64,000 nucleotides of DNA from Umezawaea sp049997955. Its GTDB lineage: Bacteria > Actinomycetota > Actinomycetes > Mycobacteriales > Pseudonocardiaceae. The notes beneath the pieces were generated by a model. The model was not told the DNA's origin and ran no database searches. It saw only the letters and a program-made list of their open reading frames with translations. The stretch's first letter is position 1; every line of letters begins with the position of its first letter. The stretch is from assembly GCA_049997955.1 (NCBI GenBank), contig JAEBDY010000001.1, forward strand, positions 310,001 through 374,000. The letters are read 5' to 3'. Both the position numbers and the translations under genes were made by a program. Of this stretch, positions 42,516 through 50,594 are shown one piece after another.

Positions 42516-42677
42516 GTGAACGACCTCGACGCCCAAGGTCCGTCGCCAGTGCAGGAACCCGCCGAAGAGCAGGTGAAGCCCCAAGCGCCGCAAGCGCAGC
42601 GGCCGAAGAACGGCCTGGAGTGGTTGGTCAAGCAGGCCGGGCGCAAGCAGCGGCCGGACCAAGCACCACCCGAGTAG
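42516..42677 (+). CDS. small hypothetical protein
   Basis: 53 codons from GTG 42516, eight bases after GGGAG; GTG 42510 is an alternative. The protein is Pro/Gln/Glu-rich with a possible short amphipathic helix NGLEWLVKQAGRK near the C-terminus. A TAGCGT -10-like element lies near 42449 and a strong terminator follows ten bases after the stop, supporting a transcribed unit. The function is unknown. Confidence 0.5.
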   Translation: MNDLDAQGPSPVQEPAEEQVKPQAPQAQRPKNGLEWLVKQAGRKQRPDQAPPE

Positions 42678-42686
42678 TCGCCACCG

Positions 42687-42723
42687 CGCAAGGGCCGCCC
42701 GTCACCGACGGGCGGCCCTTGCG
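42687..42723. terminator. terminator between small gene and LysR gene
   Basis: A perfect 16-bp stem (42687-42702 with 42708-42723) and a five-base loop. The next 160 bp to the LysR stop show no gene. Confidence 0.85.
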
Positions 42724-42886
42724 GCGTTCCGCCCCAGGGGTGGAGCGCGTGTCCCACGTCGAACGGACCGGCCGGCCGGTGGAGCCGGACATCGCGACCG
42801 CCGTGCTGGTGGCCCTCGGCCTGCTGAACACCGGACACCGGCCCCCTGCCGCCCCGTGTGCGCGCCTGCCACCCGGAAGGGACTCC

Positions 42887-43921
42887 CTAGCTCGCTTCGG
42901 CCTGGAACGCGGACCACAGCAGGTTCAGCGGGTGGTCGGCGGGGAACTTGGCCCGCTCCTCCTTGCGCGCGAACACGCCCACGAGGCGCTCCAGCACCGG
43001 CTCCCGGTCGTTCTTCAACTCCACCACGCGCAGCCCGGTGCCCTCGCGCAGCTCCTGGTTCGCCGCGACGACGCCCAGCCCGGACGTGACGATCATGCAG
43101 CCCTGCACGAGCCCCGACCGCAGCAGCGACATGCCGTACTGGATCTCGTCGATCTCCGCCGCGATGTCCAGCTCGTTGCGGTAGTCCGGCCCGAACCAGC
43201 CGCGCAGGAACTCGGCGATCAGCCCGTCGCCCGGCACCACGAGCGGCAGCCGGGGCAGCTCGCCGACGCCCGCGCTCTCGCCGAGGCGCTTCTCCGGCAG
43301 GTTCGTCAGCAGCGCCAGCCCGCCGCGCCGCCACTCGATCACGTCGAACTCGTCCAGGTGCCCGGTGTGGCCCGCGTGCGTCACGACGCTGCCGCACACC
43401 ACGTCCACCTGCTTGCTCTCCAGCTTGCTCCAGATGTCCCGCGTCCGGATGTGCACGACCTTCAGCTCGACGTCGCGCTCCTTGAACTCGTCCGCCACGT
43501 GGTGCCACGCCTTGGCCAGCGAGTCGAGCATGAACCGGGTCGTGCCGACGGTGAGGGTCGTCCCGAGCTTTCGGCGGCACTCGTGAATAGAGTCGAGCCA
43601 ATCGCCCAGCGTGGTGCGCGCCAATTCGACCAACGCCTCACCGGTTTGCGTGATGAGCACATCTTTTCCACGACCCTGCTTGACTACGAGTGGTTCGCCG
43701 CACAGTGCTCGGAAGTTCCGGTTCAGCGTGTCTATCTGCTTCTGCACGCTCGACTGCTCACGGCCCAGCACCCGCGCGGCCCGGAGCGCGGAGCGGGTCT
43801 CGTGCACGGCCAGCAGGGTCCTGAGCTGGTCCAACGTCGTGTCCAGCAGCGCGTTCGGGGAGTGCAGGAGCCTGCTGAGCTTATTCCCCGCCGGGAGCAG
43901 CAGCTGTGCCGAGCTGGACAT
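42887..43921 (-). CDS. LysR family transcriptional regulator
   Basis: A 344-aa regulator. An N-terminal helix-turn-helix (TTLDQLRTLLAVHETRSALRAARVLGREQSSVQKQIDTLNR in blocks) is followed by a periplasmic-binding-like effector domain. It has a ~30-residue N-terminal extension before the helix-turn-helix. It is divergent from the orphan nuoB-C-I trio across 251 bp, so that operon is a candidate target. Confidence 0.85.
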   Translation of the reverse strand: MSSSAQLLLPAGNKLSRLLHSPNALLDTTLDQLRTLLAVHETRSALRAARVLGREQSSVQKQIDTLNRNFRALCGEPLVVKQGRGKDVLITQTGEALVELARTTLGDWLDSIHECRRKLGTTLTVGTTRFMLDSLAKAWHHVADEFKERDVELKVVHIRTRDIWSKLESKQVDVVCGSVVTHAGHTGHLDEFDVIEWRRGGLALLTNLPEKRLGESAGVGELPRLPLVVPGDGLIAEFLRGWFGPDYRNELDIAAEIDEIQYGMSLLRSGLVQGCMIVTSGLGVVAANQELREGTGLRVVELKNDREPVLERLVGVFARKEERAKFPADHPLNLLWSAFQAEAS

Positions 43922-44172
43922 GGAGGCCTCTCAGGTCGTCGCGTCGGGCCGCGAGATGTTCTACCGATCAGTTGTACTGAACCTGACCACACTTCGGCTA
44001 CAAATAATCCTTAGATTCTGACCCATTTCTCTGGACACGTATAGGCGTTCCGTTGGAGACTTTGAACGCAACCAGCGGAAGTTCGCAGGATGCAATCCTA
44101 TGGGGGGATTAGGGGGGTTGGGGGCTCGCCGGGCGCAAGCTTGGCGGGCCCCCACGTATTAGCCTTCGAGCC
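43922..44172. promoter_or_regulatory. LysR / orphan-nuo divergent intergenic region
   Basis: TCAGTTGTACTGA at 43968-43980 is a perfect 13-bp palindrome close to the LysR start, a possible autoregulatory box. An imperfect GC hairpin occupies 44120-44153. TAGCCT at 44160-44165 lies seven bases before GTG 44173, which would give a leaderless nuoB-like mRNA. Confidence 0.45.
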
Positions 44173-44616
44173 GTGACCGCTTCCACGTCCGCTCAGCGCG
44201 GACCGCGCCTCGACTGGGGCACCACCTTCCGCATCACCGTGCTGGACCTCGGGCTCGCGTGCTGCGGCGTCGAGGTGATGGCCGCCTTCGACGGCCGTGG
44301 CCCCGACGACCTCACGGCCCTCGGGATCGACCCGGTGCGCGACGGGGGAGAAGCGCACGTGCTGGTCGTCTCCGGAACGGTCACCGACGTGATGCTGCCC
44401 GCGGTGCTCGCGACCTACGAGGAGATGCCGGAGCCGCGGTACGTGCTGTCCGTGGGGGCGTGCAGCAACACCGGCGGCCCGTACTGGGACTCCTACTGCG
44501 TCACCAAGGGCATCGACCAGGTGCTGCCCGTCCACGTCGCCGTGCCCGGCTGCCCGCCCCGTCCCGAAGCGCTGCTCGAGGGCCTCGCCGCCCTGCACCG
44601 GCTGGTCGCCTCGTGA
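44173..44616 (+). CDS. orphan NuoB-like iron-sulfur protein
   Basis: A 147-aa homologue of complex I subunit B. All four N2 ligands are kept: C30 and C31 (LACCGVEVM), C97 (GACSNTGG) and C127 (PGCPPRPEAL). It is shorter at the N-terminus than the main NuoB (12710-13261) and clearly diverged from it. It is coupled by GTGA overlap to a NuoC-like gene. Quinone reduction needs NuoD and NuoH partners, which are absent here; it might borrow them or do another job. Confidence 0.85.
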   Translation: MTASTSAQRGPRLDWGTTFRITVLDLGLACCGVEVMAAFDGRGPDDLTALGIDPVRDGGEAHVLVVSGTVTDVMLPAVLATYEEMPEPRYVLSVGACSNTGGPYWDSYCVTKGIDQVLPVHVAVPGCPPRPEALLEGLAALHRLVAS

Positions 44617-45218
44617 GCGCCGCGTCCGCCGACCTGGCCGCGCTGGTGCCCGGAGCCGTGGTGCGGACGGCGTTCGGCCAGAGCACCGCGCACGTGCCGC
44701 TGGACCAGTGGTCCACGGCGGCGCGCTTCGCGCACGACGACCTCGGCTGCGTCGCGTTCGACTGGCTCGGAGTCGAGGACGCGGGCCGCCCCGGTGCGAG
44801 CGGGCTGAAGCACGCCGTGCTGCTCCACGTCCTGCACCCGGACACGAAGGCGGGCCTGCTGCTGCGCACCGAACTGGAGGCGGGCGCCGTGCTGCCGAGC
44901 GTCGCCGGGCTGTGGGCGGGCGCGGCGTGGCACGAGCGCGAGGCGGCCGAGATGTTCGGCGTCGACCTGGCCGAGCCGGTGGCGCACCTCCTGCTGCCCG
45001 ACGCGTTCGCGGGCCACCCGCTGCGCAAGGACTTCGTGCTGGCCGCCCGCGTCGTGCGGCCGTGGCCCGGCAGCCTGGAACCGGGGGAGGACTCCACGTC
45101 CTCGCCCAGCCGCCGCCGCACCCTGCCGCCCGGCGTGCCGGACCCCGCCACCTGGGGGCCGCGACGGCACGTGGTCACCCCGGCGGAGACGTCGTCGCAC
45201 GAGGAGGACCAGCAGTGA
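44613..45218 (+). CDS. orphan NuoC-like protein
   Basis: A 201-aa homologue of the 30-kDa complex I subunit from GTG 44613. The core signature WHEREAAEMFGVDLAEPVAHLLLPDAFAGHPLRKDFVLA (in blocks) is present. The C-terminal ~45 residues are polar and Ser/Pro-rich. It overlaps both neighbours by four bases, so all three trio genes are translationally coupled. Confidence 0.85.
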   Translation: MSAASADLAALVPGAVVRTAFGQSTAHVPLDQWSTAARFAHDDLGCVAFDWLGVEDAGRPGASGLKHAVLLHVLHPDTKAGLLLRTELEAGAVLPSVAGLWAGAAWHEREAAEMFGVDLAEPVAHLLLPDAFAGHPLRKDFVLAARVVRPWPGSLEPGEDSTSSPSRRRTLPPGVPDPATWGPRRHVVTPAETSSHEEDQQ

Positions 45219-45694
45219 CCGCCGAACTGCCGCCACGGACCCGAGGCGTGATCGCGCTGCTGGAGTCCAACTGCACGGTCTGCATGATCTGCGCCCGCGA
45301 GTGCCCCGACTGGTGCATCCACATCGAGTCGCACACCGAGGTCGTGGAGACTCCCGGCCACGCCAGGCCGCGGGCGCACAACGTGCTCGACCGCTTCGCG
45401 ATCGACTACGGCCAGTGCCTCTACTGCGGCATCTGCGTCGAGGTGTGCCCGTTCGACGCCCTGCACTGGGCACCGGAGTTCGGCTACCCCGGCACGGGGA
45501 CCGCCGACGGCGGGGGCGCGGTCGCCGAACTCGTCCACGAACGGGACGTGCTGGGCACGTGGGCCGCCGAGGTCCCGCCGCCCCCGCCGCTCGACGCCGC
45601 CGCCGAACCGGCCCCGGAGACGACCGCCACACGTCCGGTACGGGGCGGTTCAGGAACCCCGCGCAGGCCGGGAGCGTTGAGGGGGAGGACGTGA
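45215..45694 (+). CDS. orphan NuoI-like 2x[4Fe-4S] ferredoxin protein
   Basis: A 159-aa protein from GTG 45215. Two complete motifs bind [4Fe-4S] clusters: C20, C23, C26, C30 and C68, C71, C74, C78. The C-terminal ~60 residues are Pro/Ala/Gly-rich and disordered. It could accept electrons from ferredoxin reduced by KorAB (33-36 kb) and pass them to the NuoB-like protein (inference). Confidence 0.85.
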   Translation: MTAELPPRTRGVIALLESNCTVCMICARECPDWCIHIESHTEVVETPGHARPRAHNVLDRFAIDYGQCLYCGICVEVCPFDALHWAPEFGYPGTGTADGGGAVAELVHERDVLGTWAAEVPPPPPLDAAAEPAPETTATRPVRGGSGTPRRPGALRGRT

Positions 45695-45712
45695 ACCCGG
45701 AGGCGAACCAGC

Positions 45713-46573
45713 GTGCACAAGCACTTCAACGGGTTGAAGACCGCGCTGCTGCTCGGCGCGATGAGCGGCCTGATCCTGCTGATCAGCTCGTTCTTCGGGC
45801 GCACCGCCCTCTACTTCGGCCTGCTGCTGGCGCTGGGCGTCAACGCGTACGCGTACTTCAACTCCGACAAGCTGGCGCTGCGCACGATGCGCGCCCGGCC
45901 GGTGTCGGAGGTCGAGCAGCCGTCGATGCACCGCATCGTGCGGGAGCTGTCGATGGCCGCGCGGCAGCCCATGCCGCGGCTCTACATCAGCCCCACGCAG
46001 GCGCCGAACGCGTTCGCGACCGGCCGCAACCCGCGCACCGCAGCCGTCTGCTGCACCACCGGCATCCTGGACCTGCTGGACGAGCGTGAGCTGCGGGCCG
46101 TCCTCGGCCACGAGCTGTCGCACGTCCACAACCGCGACATCCTCATCTCGTGCGTCGCGGGAGCGCTGGCGTCCGTGGTGAGCGTGGTCGCCAACATCGC
46201 GATGTTCGCGGGCATCTTCGGCGGAGGCGACGACGACCGCCCGAACCCGCTCGCACTGGTCCTGATCGCGATCCTCGGACCGGTCGCCGCAGGCATCGTG
46301 CAGATGGCCGTCAGCCGGTCCCGCGAGTTCCAGGCCGATGCCTCCGGGGCCCAGCTGACCGGTGACCCGTTGGCGCTCGCGTCGGCGTTGCGGAAGCTGG
46401 ACCACGGCACCAAGGCGGCACCCTTGGCGCCGGAGCCAGCCGTCGTGGCGCAGGCGCACCTGATGATCGCCAGCCCGTTCCAGCCGGGCGGATCGCTCAG
46501 CAGGCTCTTCTCCACGCACCCGCCGATGGTCGAGCGCATCCGCCGCCTGGAGGAGATGGCGAACCGCCGCTAG
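45713..46573 (+). CDS. htpX: membrane zinc metalloprotease HtpX
   Basis: A 286-aa M48 peptidase, with two N-terminal helices (residues ~10-50), the zinc motif HELSH at 133-137, and two further helices before SREFQADASGAQLTG, which supplies the third zinc ligand. GGAGG at 45699-45703 sets GTG 45713. It degrades damaged membrane proteins. It follows the nuo-like trio by 18 bp and converges with rmlA (four-base overlap of ends). Confidence 0.95.
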   Translation: MHKHFNGLKTALLLGAMSGLILLISSFFGRTALYFGLLLALGVNAYAYFNSDKLALRTMRARPVSEVEQPSMHRIVRELSMAARQPMPRLYISPTQAPNAFATGRNPRTAAVCCTTGILDLLDERELRAVLGHELSHVHNRDILISCVAGALASVVSVVANIAMFAGIFGGGDDDRPNPLALVLIAILGPVAAGIVQMAVSRSREFQADASGAQLTGDPLALASALRKLDHGTKAAPLAPEPAVVAQAHLMIASPFQPGGSLSRLFSTHPPMVERIRRLEEMANRR

Positions 46574-47451
46574 GCCGTCGCGCCCGCTTCACGGGCGACG
46601 TTCATCACGTACTGGCCGTAGCCGGACTTCGCGAGCGCCGCACCGAGCCGGTAGCAGGCGTCCGGCGTGATCAATCCCATCCGCAGCGCGACCTCCTCCA
46701 GGCACGCGATCCGCACGCCCTGCCGGTGCTCCAGCACCTGCACGAACTGGCCGGCCTCCAGCAGCGAGTCGTGCGTCCCGGTGTCCAGCCACGCGAAACC
46801 GCGGCCGAGGTCGACCAGGTTCGCCCGCCCCTCCGCCAGGTAGGCGAGGTTCACGTCGGTGATCTCCAGCTCGCCGCGAGGTGACGGCTTCAGCCCGCTC
46901 GCGATCGACACGACCCGGTTGTCGTAGAAGTACAGACCGGTGATCGCCTTGTTCGACTTGGGCTTCGCCGGCTTCTCCTCGATGGAGAGCAGCGTCCCGC
47001 CCGCGTCGACCTCGCCGACGCCGTAGCGCTCCGCGTCCTTGACCGGGTAGCCGAACAGCACGCACCCGTCGAGCTTCGCGACCTGCTCCTGCAGCATCCG
47101 CGAGAAGCCCTGGCCGTAGAAGATGTTGTCGCCCAGCACCAGCGCGACCGTGTCGCCGCCGATGAAGTCGGCGCCGATCACGAACGCCTCCGCCAGCCCG
47201 TTCGGCTCGGCCTGCTCCGCGTACTCGATGTGCAGGCCGAACTGCGTCCCGTCGCCCAGCAGCCGCTGGAACTGCGGCAGGTCGTTCGGCGTGGAGATCA
47301 GCAGGATCTCCCGGATGCCCGCGAGCATCAGCACCGAGATCGGGTAGTAGACCATCGGCTTGTCGTAGACGGGCAGCAGCTGCTTCGACACGGCTTGCGT
47401 GATCGGGTGCAGCCGCGTGCCGCTGCCGCCCGCCAGGACGATGCCCTTCAC
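46570..47451 (-). CDS. rmlA: glucose-1-phosphate thymidylyltransferase
   Basis: 293 aa, making dTDP-glucose from dTTP and glucose-1-phosphate, the first step to dTDP-rhamnose. The GGSGTRLHPIT nucleotide-binding loop at residues 8-18, YDKPMVYYPI, LGDNIFYG and IEEKPAKPKSN are diagnostic. No rmlB, C or D is in the window. It starts four bases after the yajQ stop, so the two genes are probably co-transcribed. Confidence 0.95.
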   Translation of the reverse strand: MKGIVLAGGSGTRLHPITQAVSKQLLPVYDKPMVYYPISVLMLAGIREILLISTPNDLPQFQRLLGDGTQFGLHIEYAEQAEPNGLAEAFVIGADFIGGDTVALVLGDNIFYGQGFSRMLQEQVAKLDGCVLFGYPVKDAERYGVGEVDAGGTLLSIEEKPAKPKSNKAITGLYFYDNRVVSIASGLKPSPRGELEITDVNLAYLAEGRANLVDLGRGFAWLDTGTHDSLLEAGQFVQVLEHRQGVRIACLEEVALRMGLITPDACYRLGAALAKSGYGQYVMNVAREAGATA

Positions 47452-47455
47452 GCCG

Positions 47456-47947
47456 CTACCGGTAGTTCGTGAACTGGAGCGCGATCCCGAAGTCCGACCC
47501 CTTGATCAACGCGATGATCTCCTGCAGGTGGTCCTTCTTCTTGCCGGAGATCCGCAGCTGGTCGCCCTGGATCTGCGCCTGGACCCCCTTGGGCCCCTCG
47601 TCGCGGACCTTCTTCGCGATCTCCTTGGCCTTCTCGGACGTGATGCCCTGCACCAGCGTCCCGGTCACCTTGTAGACCTTGCCCGAGATCGACGGGTCCC
47701 CGATCTCGAACGCCTTCATCGAGATGCCGCGCTTCACCAGCTTCTCCTGGAAGACGTCGATCGCCGCCCGGCACCGCTCCTCGGTCTCGGACTGGAACGC
47801 GATCGCCTCCTCGCCGGACCACGACACCTCGGTGCCGGTCCCCCGGAAGTCGAACCGCGTGCCCAGCTCCTTGGCCGCCTGGTTGAGCGCGTTGTCGACC
47901 TCCTGCCGATCGACCTTGCTCACCACGTCGAATGACGGATCTGCCAC
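47456..47947 (-). CDS. yajQ: YajQ family nucleotide-binding protein
   Basis: 163 aa, with the DPSFDVVSKVDRQEVDNALNQ start and the paired RRM-like folds typical of YajQ. Some members bind cyclic di-GMP and act as transcription co-regulators, while others bind nucleotides or RNA. A c-di-GMP link is attractive because of the EAL protein at 51.5-54.2 kb but is inference. Confidence 0.92.
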   Translation of the reverse strand: MADPSFDVVSKVDRQEVDNALNQAAKELGTRFDFRGTGTEVSWSGEEAIAFQSETEERCRAAIDVFQEKLVKRGISMKAFEIGDPSISGKVYKVTGTLVQGITSEKAKEIAKKVRDEGPKGVQAQIQGDQLRISGKKKDHLQEIIALIKGSDFGIALQFTNYR

Positions 47948-48070
47948 GTGCTCGGTACCTCCGCGTAGATGGGCTTTCGACGAGCCACGATGTTACCGGG
48001 GTATCCCGGTTGCGAACCCCTCCACGGGGTTATGTAGTCTCTTGTTCGCACCCGGCACCACCGGGCGCAA

Positions 48071-48153
48071 GGCGGGTTGCCCGAGCGGCCAATGGGAGCG
48101 GACTGTAAATCCGTCGGCTTACGCCTACGTAGGTTCGAATCCTACACCCGCCA
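48071..48153 (+). tRNA. tRNA-Tyr (GTA)
   Basis: An 83-nt class II tRNA with acceptor GGCGGGT/ACCCGCC, a long variable arm, the GGTTCGAATCC T-loop and anticodon GTA at 48105-48107. CCA is not encoded beyond its first bases. TTGCGA at 48010 and a TAGTCT-type -10 near 48035 form a plausible promoter. Confidence 0.95.
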
Positions 48154-48162
48154 CAATTGGGT

Positions 48163-48203
48163 AACACCCCGTGACCTGGGAAAACAGGTCACGGGGTGTT
48201 TTT
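48163..48203 (+). terminator. intrinsic terminator after tRNA-Tyr
   Basis: A perfect 16-bp stem (48163-48178 with 48185-48200), six-base loop and a five-base T run: the most canonical terminator in the window. Confidence 0.95.
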
Positions 48204-48351
48204 CGTCCAGCTGTTGTCACATTCGCGTTCCGCTATACGTCGATCCTGTGGCGTCGTCCGGTCGCATCCCCCTCCATGCGCGAACTCCCCCTCGCTGTCG
48301 GACCCGGTTGGTACAACTGGTCAACGGTGGTCGGCGGCGTTTGGGGGGCAT

Positions 48352-49275
48352 GTGGGGGCATGGTCGCTGTTGTCGTTCGGCGAGGACCGGCATTTCCAGG
48401 GCAACACCGGGTACGCGGACGTGATGGAGCTGATGTACCTCTACGACTCGTCGGTGCCGAACTCCGGCAAGCTCGCCGAGGGGGACCTGGTCATCGTCCG
48501 GGACAAGAACTCCGTCCGCGGTCTGGGCTGGGTGCGGCAGATCGCCGTGGAGCCGGGCGCGGTGAAGGTGCGGAAGAGGTGTCCCGAGTGCCGTGCGACC
48601 GGGTTCAAGAGGCGGATCAGGCTGTCTCCCCAGTTCCTCTGCCCGGCGTGCAGGCACGAGTTCGACGACCCGGACCGAGAGACGATCACGGTGACCAAGT
48701 ACGTGGCCAACTACGCGGGCACGTGGCGCCCGCTCAGCGGTGCGTTGACCCTGGACGACCTGAACCGGATGGCTGTGAACAACGCTCAGCAGCACTCGAT
48801 CAGGTCGCTCGACCGTGAATCGGCGGAGCGGATGCTGCTCGGTCTGGGCATCCCCTCGACGCCGCCGAGTTCCGCGCCGGTGGCGAAGATCGACGGTGGA
48901 CGCCGGATCGCCCTCGTCTCGGTGCGGATCGGCCAGCAGTCGTTCCGGCAGGCGTTGCTCGACAAGTACGGCGCCACCTGCGCCGTGACCGGAGCCTGTC
49001 CGAGGGAGGCGCTGGAGGCCGCGCACCTGAGGGCGTTCGCCATCCACCAGCGCCACGAGGTCGACGAGGGCTTCCTGCTGCGGGGTGACGTCCACCGACT
49101 GCTCGACCGCGGACTGCTGGCCGTGCACCCCGACACGCTCGAGGTGCACGTCTCGCCAAAGTTGGACGGTTACCCGACCTACGAGGCCATGCACGGTCGG
49201 AGGTTGGGCGTGGTTCCACCCAGCAGGCAGGCTCTGGCCGACCACTTCTCGGCTGCGGCGGCCATCTGGGCCTAG
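48352..49275 (+). CDS. HNH endonuclease domain protein
   Basis: About 307 aa from GTG 48352; the start is uncertain. The N-terminal half carries a zinc ribbon (CPECRATGFKRR...CPACRHEF, residues ~80-110) behind an ADVMELMYLYDSSVPNSG segment. The C-terminal half holds an HNH core: CAVTGACPREALEAAHL, then LLRGDVHRLLDRGLLAV. Such proteins are often stand-alone restriction-like nucleases. It sits just after tRNA-Tyr, a usual accessory site, but no integrase or direct repeat was seen. Confidence 0.8.
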   Translation: MGAWSLLSFGEDRHFQGNTGYADVMELMYLYDSSVPNSGKLAEGDLVIVRDKNSVRGLGWVRQIAVEPGAVKVRKRCPECRATGFKRRIRLSPQFLCPACRHEFDDPDRETITVTKYVANYAGTWRPLSGALTLDDLNRMAVNNAQQHSIRSLDRESAERMLLGLGIPSTPPSSAPVAKIDGGRRIALVSVRIGQQSFRQALLDKYGATCAVTGACPREALEAAHLRAFAIHQRHEVDEGFLLRGDVHRLLDRGLLAVHPDTLEVHVSPKLDGYPTYEAMHGRRLGVVPPSRQALADHFSAAAAIWA

Positions 49276-49457
49276 CGGTCCGAGGCCAGTGTCCCGCCGA
49301 TCGCCCAGTTCTCCGGCTGGACCTCGCGCAGCACCACCCACACGCCTTCGCGCTTGGCGTCGCACGTCCGCACCATCGCCTCGGTCAGCTCGTGCACCAG
49401 AGCGCGCTTCTGCTCGTTGGTCCGGCCGGGGAACATGTCTACGGTGATCATCGGCAT
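49272..49457 (-). CDS. 4-oxalocrotonate tautomerase family enzyme
   Basis: A 61-aa protein. ATG 49457 was chosen because it gives Met-Pro-Met-Ile-Thr-Val: removal of Met exposes Pro1, the catalytic base of the family. The segments MFPGRTNEQKRALVHELTEAM and VWVVLREVQPENWAIGG support membership. The short, single-domain form usually assembles as a hexamer. Substrate unknown. It converges with the HNH gene. Confidence 0.85.
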   Translation of the reverse strand: MPMITVDMFPGRTNEQKRALVHELTEAMVRTCDAKREGVWVVLREVQPENWAIGGTLASDR

Positions 49458-49562
49458 GGGGGGACCTTGAACTGGACGAGGCCTGCGCGCAAGGGCTTCC
49501 TCTCCCTTGCGTGCAGGCCCCGCCGGAGCAGCATAGCCCATGTCGAACACATGTTCGACTGG

Positions 49563-49823
49563 TCAGGCGGTCCCGAGTGCTGCCCTGCCCTCGTCGGTGA
49601 GCTCGGCGCGCACCCGCTGGCCCGGCGCGACCACCGTGGCGGCGCGCAGGAGGCCCGCGTGGACGAGGTCGTGGGTGGCGGTGCGGTCGCAGCAGGGGAG
49701 GCCGTCGACGTAGAGGTCCGGCTCGCGGCCGCTGGTGAGCTCGGCCCGGCCCGCGTCGACCGCGCGCAGCATGGCCAGCGCCCGGCCGGACAGTTCTCGT
49801 GTCGTCGGAGTGATGGTGGTCAT
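49563..49823 (-). CDS. small hypothetical protein, winged-helix-like
   Basis: 86 aa from ATG 49823. An N-terminal helix (TTRELSGRALAMLRAVDAGR) is followed by a compact CCDRTATHDLVHAGLLRAA segment and a VRAELTDEGRAAL end that resembles the wing of MarR-like proteins. Without a recognised family the DNA-binding idea is tentative. Confidence 0.5.
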   Translation of the reverse strand: MTTITPTTRELSGRALAMLRAVDAGRAELTSGREPDLYVDGLPCCDRTATHDLVHAGLLRAATVVAPGQRVRAELTDEGRAALGTA

Positions 49824-49974
49824 CGGGTTCCCCGCTTCTTCCGGTCGTGCTCCCTGTTCCTTTAGGAGGTCGGACCTGTCCCGCGAATACCCGCGTGGTC
49901 CCACCTTGCTCCGGTCGGGCGTCTGGATCATGCCGCCACGCCGATCGGCCGAGCTGTTCAGCCCAACCGAAGTT

Positions 49975-49990
49975 CGCCGACCGGTCGGCG
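49975..49990. repeat. 16-bp perfect palindrome
   Basis: CGCCGACCGGTCGGCG lies in the 232-bp gap between two divergent small genes, with further weak dyad on both sides (CCGAA...GGTTCGG). An operator is possible; nothing else is evident in 49824-50055. Confidence 0.35.
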
Positions 49991-50055
49991 CTCGGTTCGG
50001 ACCCGTTGTCGCGCGAGGGGGCGGTCGGGTGTTCCCGGCTGCCGATGACCAGGAC

Positions 50056-50583
50056 ATGAGCGAAATCCTGATTGCCCTGTCCGCGCTCGCGGTCGGGGTG
50101 TTGTTCGGCCTGTTCCTGCGTGGGCCGCGGCCTCGCTCAGCCCCGGCGGCGCCCAGGTCCTCGACCCCGCTCCAACGCTCTGCCCACAGGGAACTCCTGA
50201 ACGCCGCAGATGACCTCGAGTACGCCTTGAACACGATCCGGAACTTCGGGCCGCTGAGCGCGTCCGAACTCCTCAACGTCGACCTGTCCTCGAAGCTCGA
50301 CCGGCTCCTCGTGGCCGGCGCTCCGTCGGGCCTCTTCGCCGAACTGCGCGGGCGGACCGAGCAGATCGCGCTGCACCCGTTCCCCGAGCAGCGCGAGCTG
50401 GTGTCCGCGGTGCGCGCGGACGAGCAGCCGTCGCCGCTGTCGGCGGTGTGGCTGCTGATCCGGGAGGCGTCGGGCAGCGGCGCGGCGCAGCACCTCGCGG
50501 CGGGCCAGGCGAAGAGCTGCCTGGACGAGCTGCGGCGGGAACTGGCGCGGAACGCGCCCGAGGACGAGCCGGCGCTGGTCTAG
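50056..50583 (+). CDS. hypothetical membrane-anchored protein
   Basis: 175 aa from ATG 50056. An N-terminal helix (ILIALSALAVGVLFGLFLRG, residues 4-23) anchors a soluble helical domain with DDLEYALNTIRNFGPLSASELLN and a PLSAVWLLIREASGSGAAQHLAAG segment. No family recognised. It is 11 bp upstream of phzF and may be co-transcribed. Confidence 0.6.
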   Translation: MSEILIALSALAVGVLFGLFLRGPRPRSAPAAPRSSTPLQRSAHRELLNAADDLEYALNTIRNFGPLSASELLNVDLSSKLDRLLVAGAPSGLFAELRGRTEQIALHPFPEQRELVSAVRADEQPSPLSAVWLLIREASGSGAAQHLAAGQAKSCLDELRRELARNAPEDEPALV

Positions 50584-50594
50584 CGTTGACGCGC

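Noticed and set aside
48154..49275. Genomic island integrated at tRNA-Tyr
   Set aside because: No integrase, no duplicated tRNA 3' end was seen and only one accessory gene lies there.
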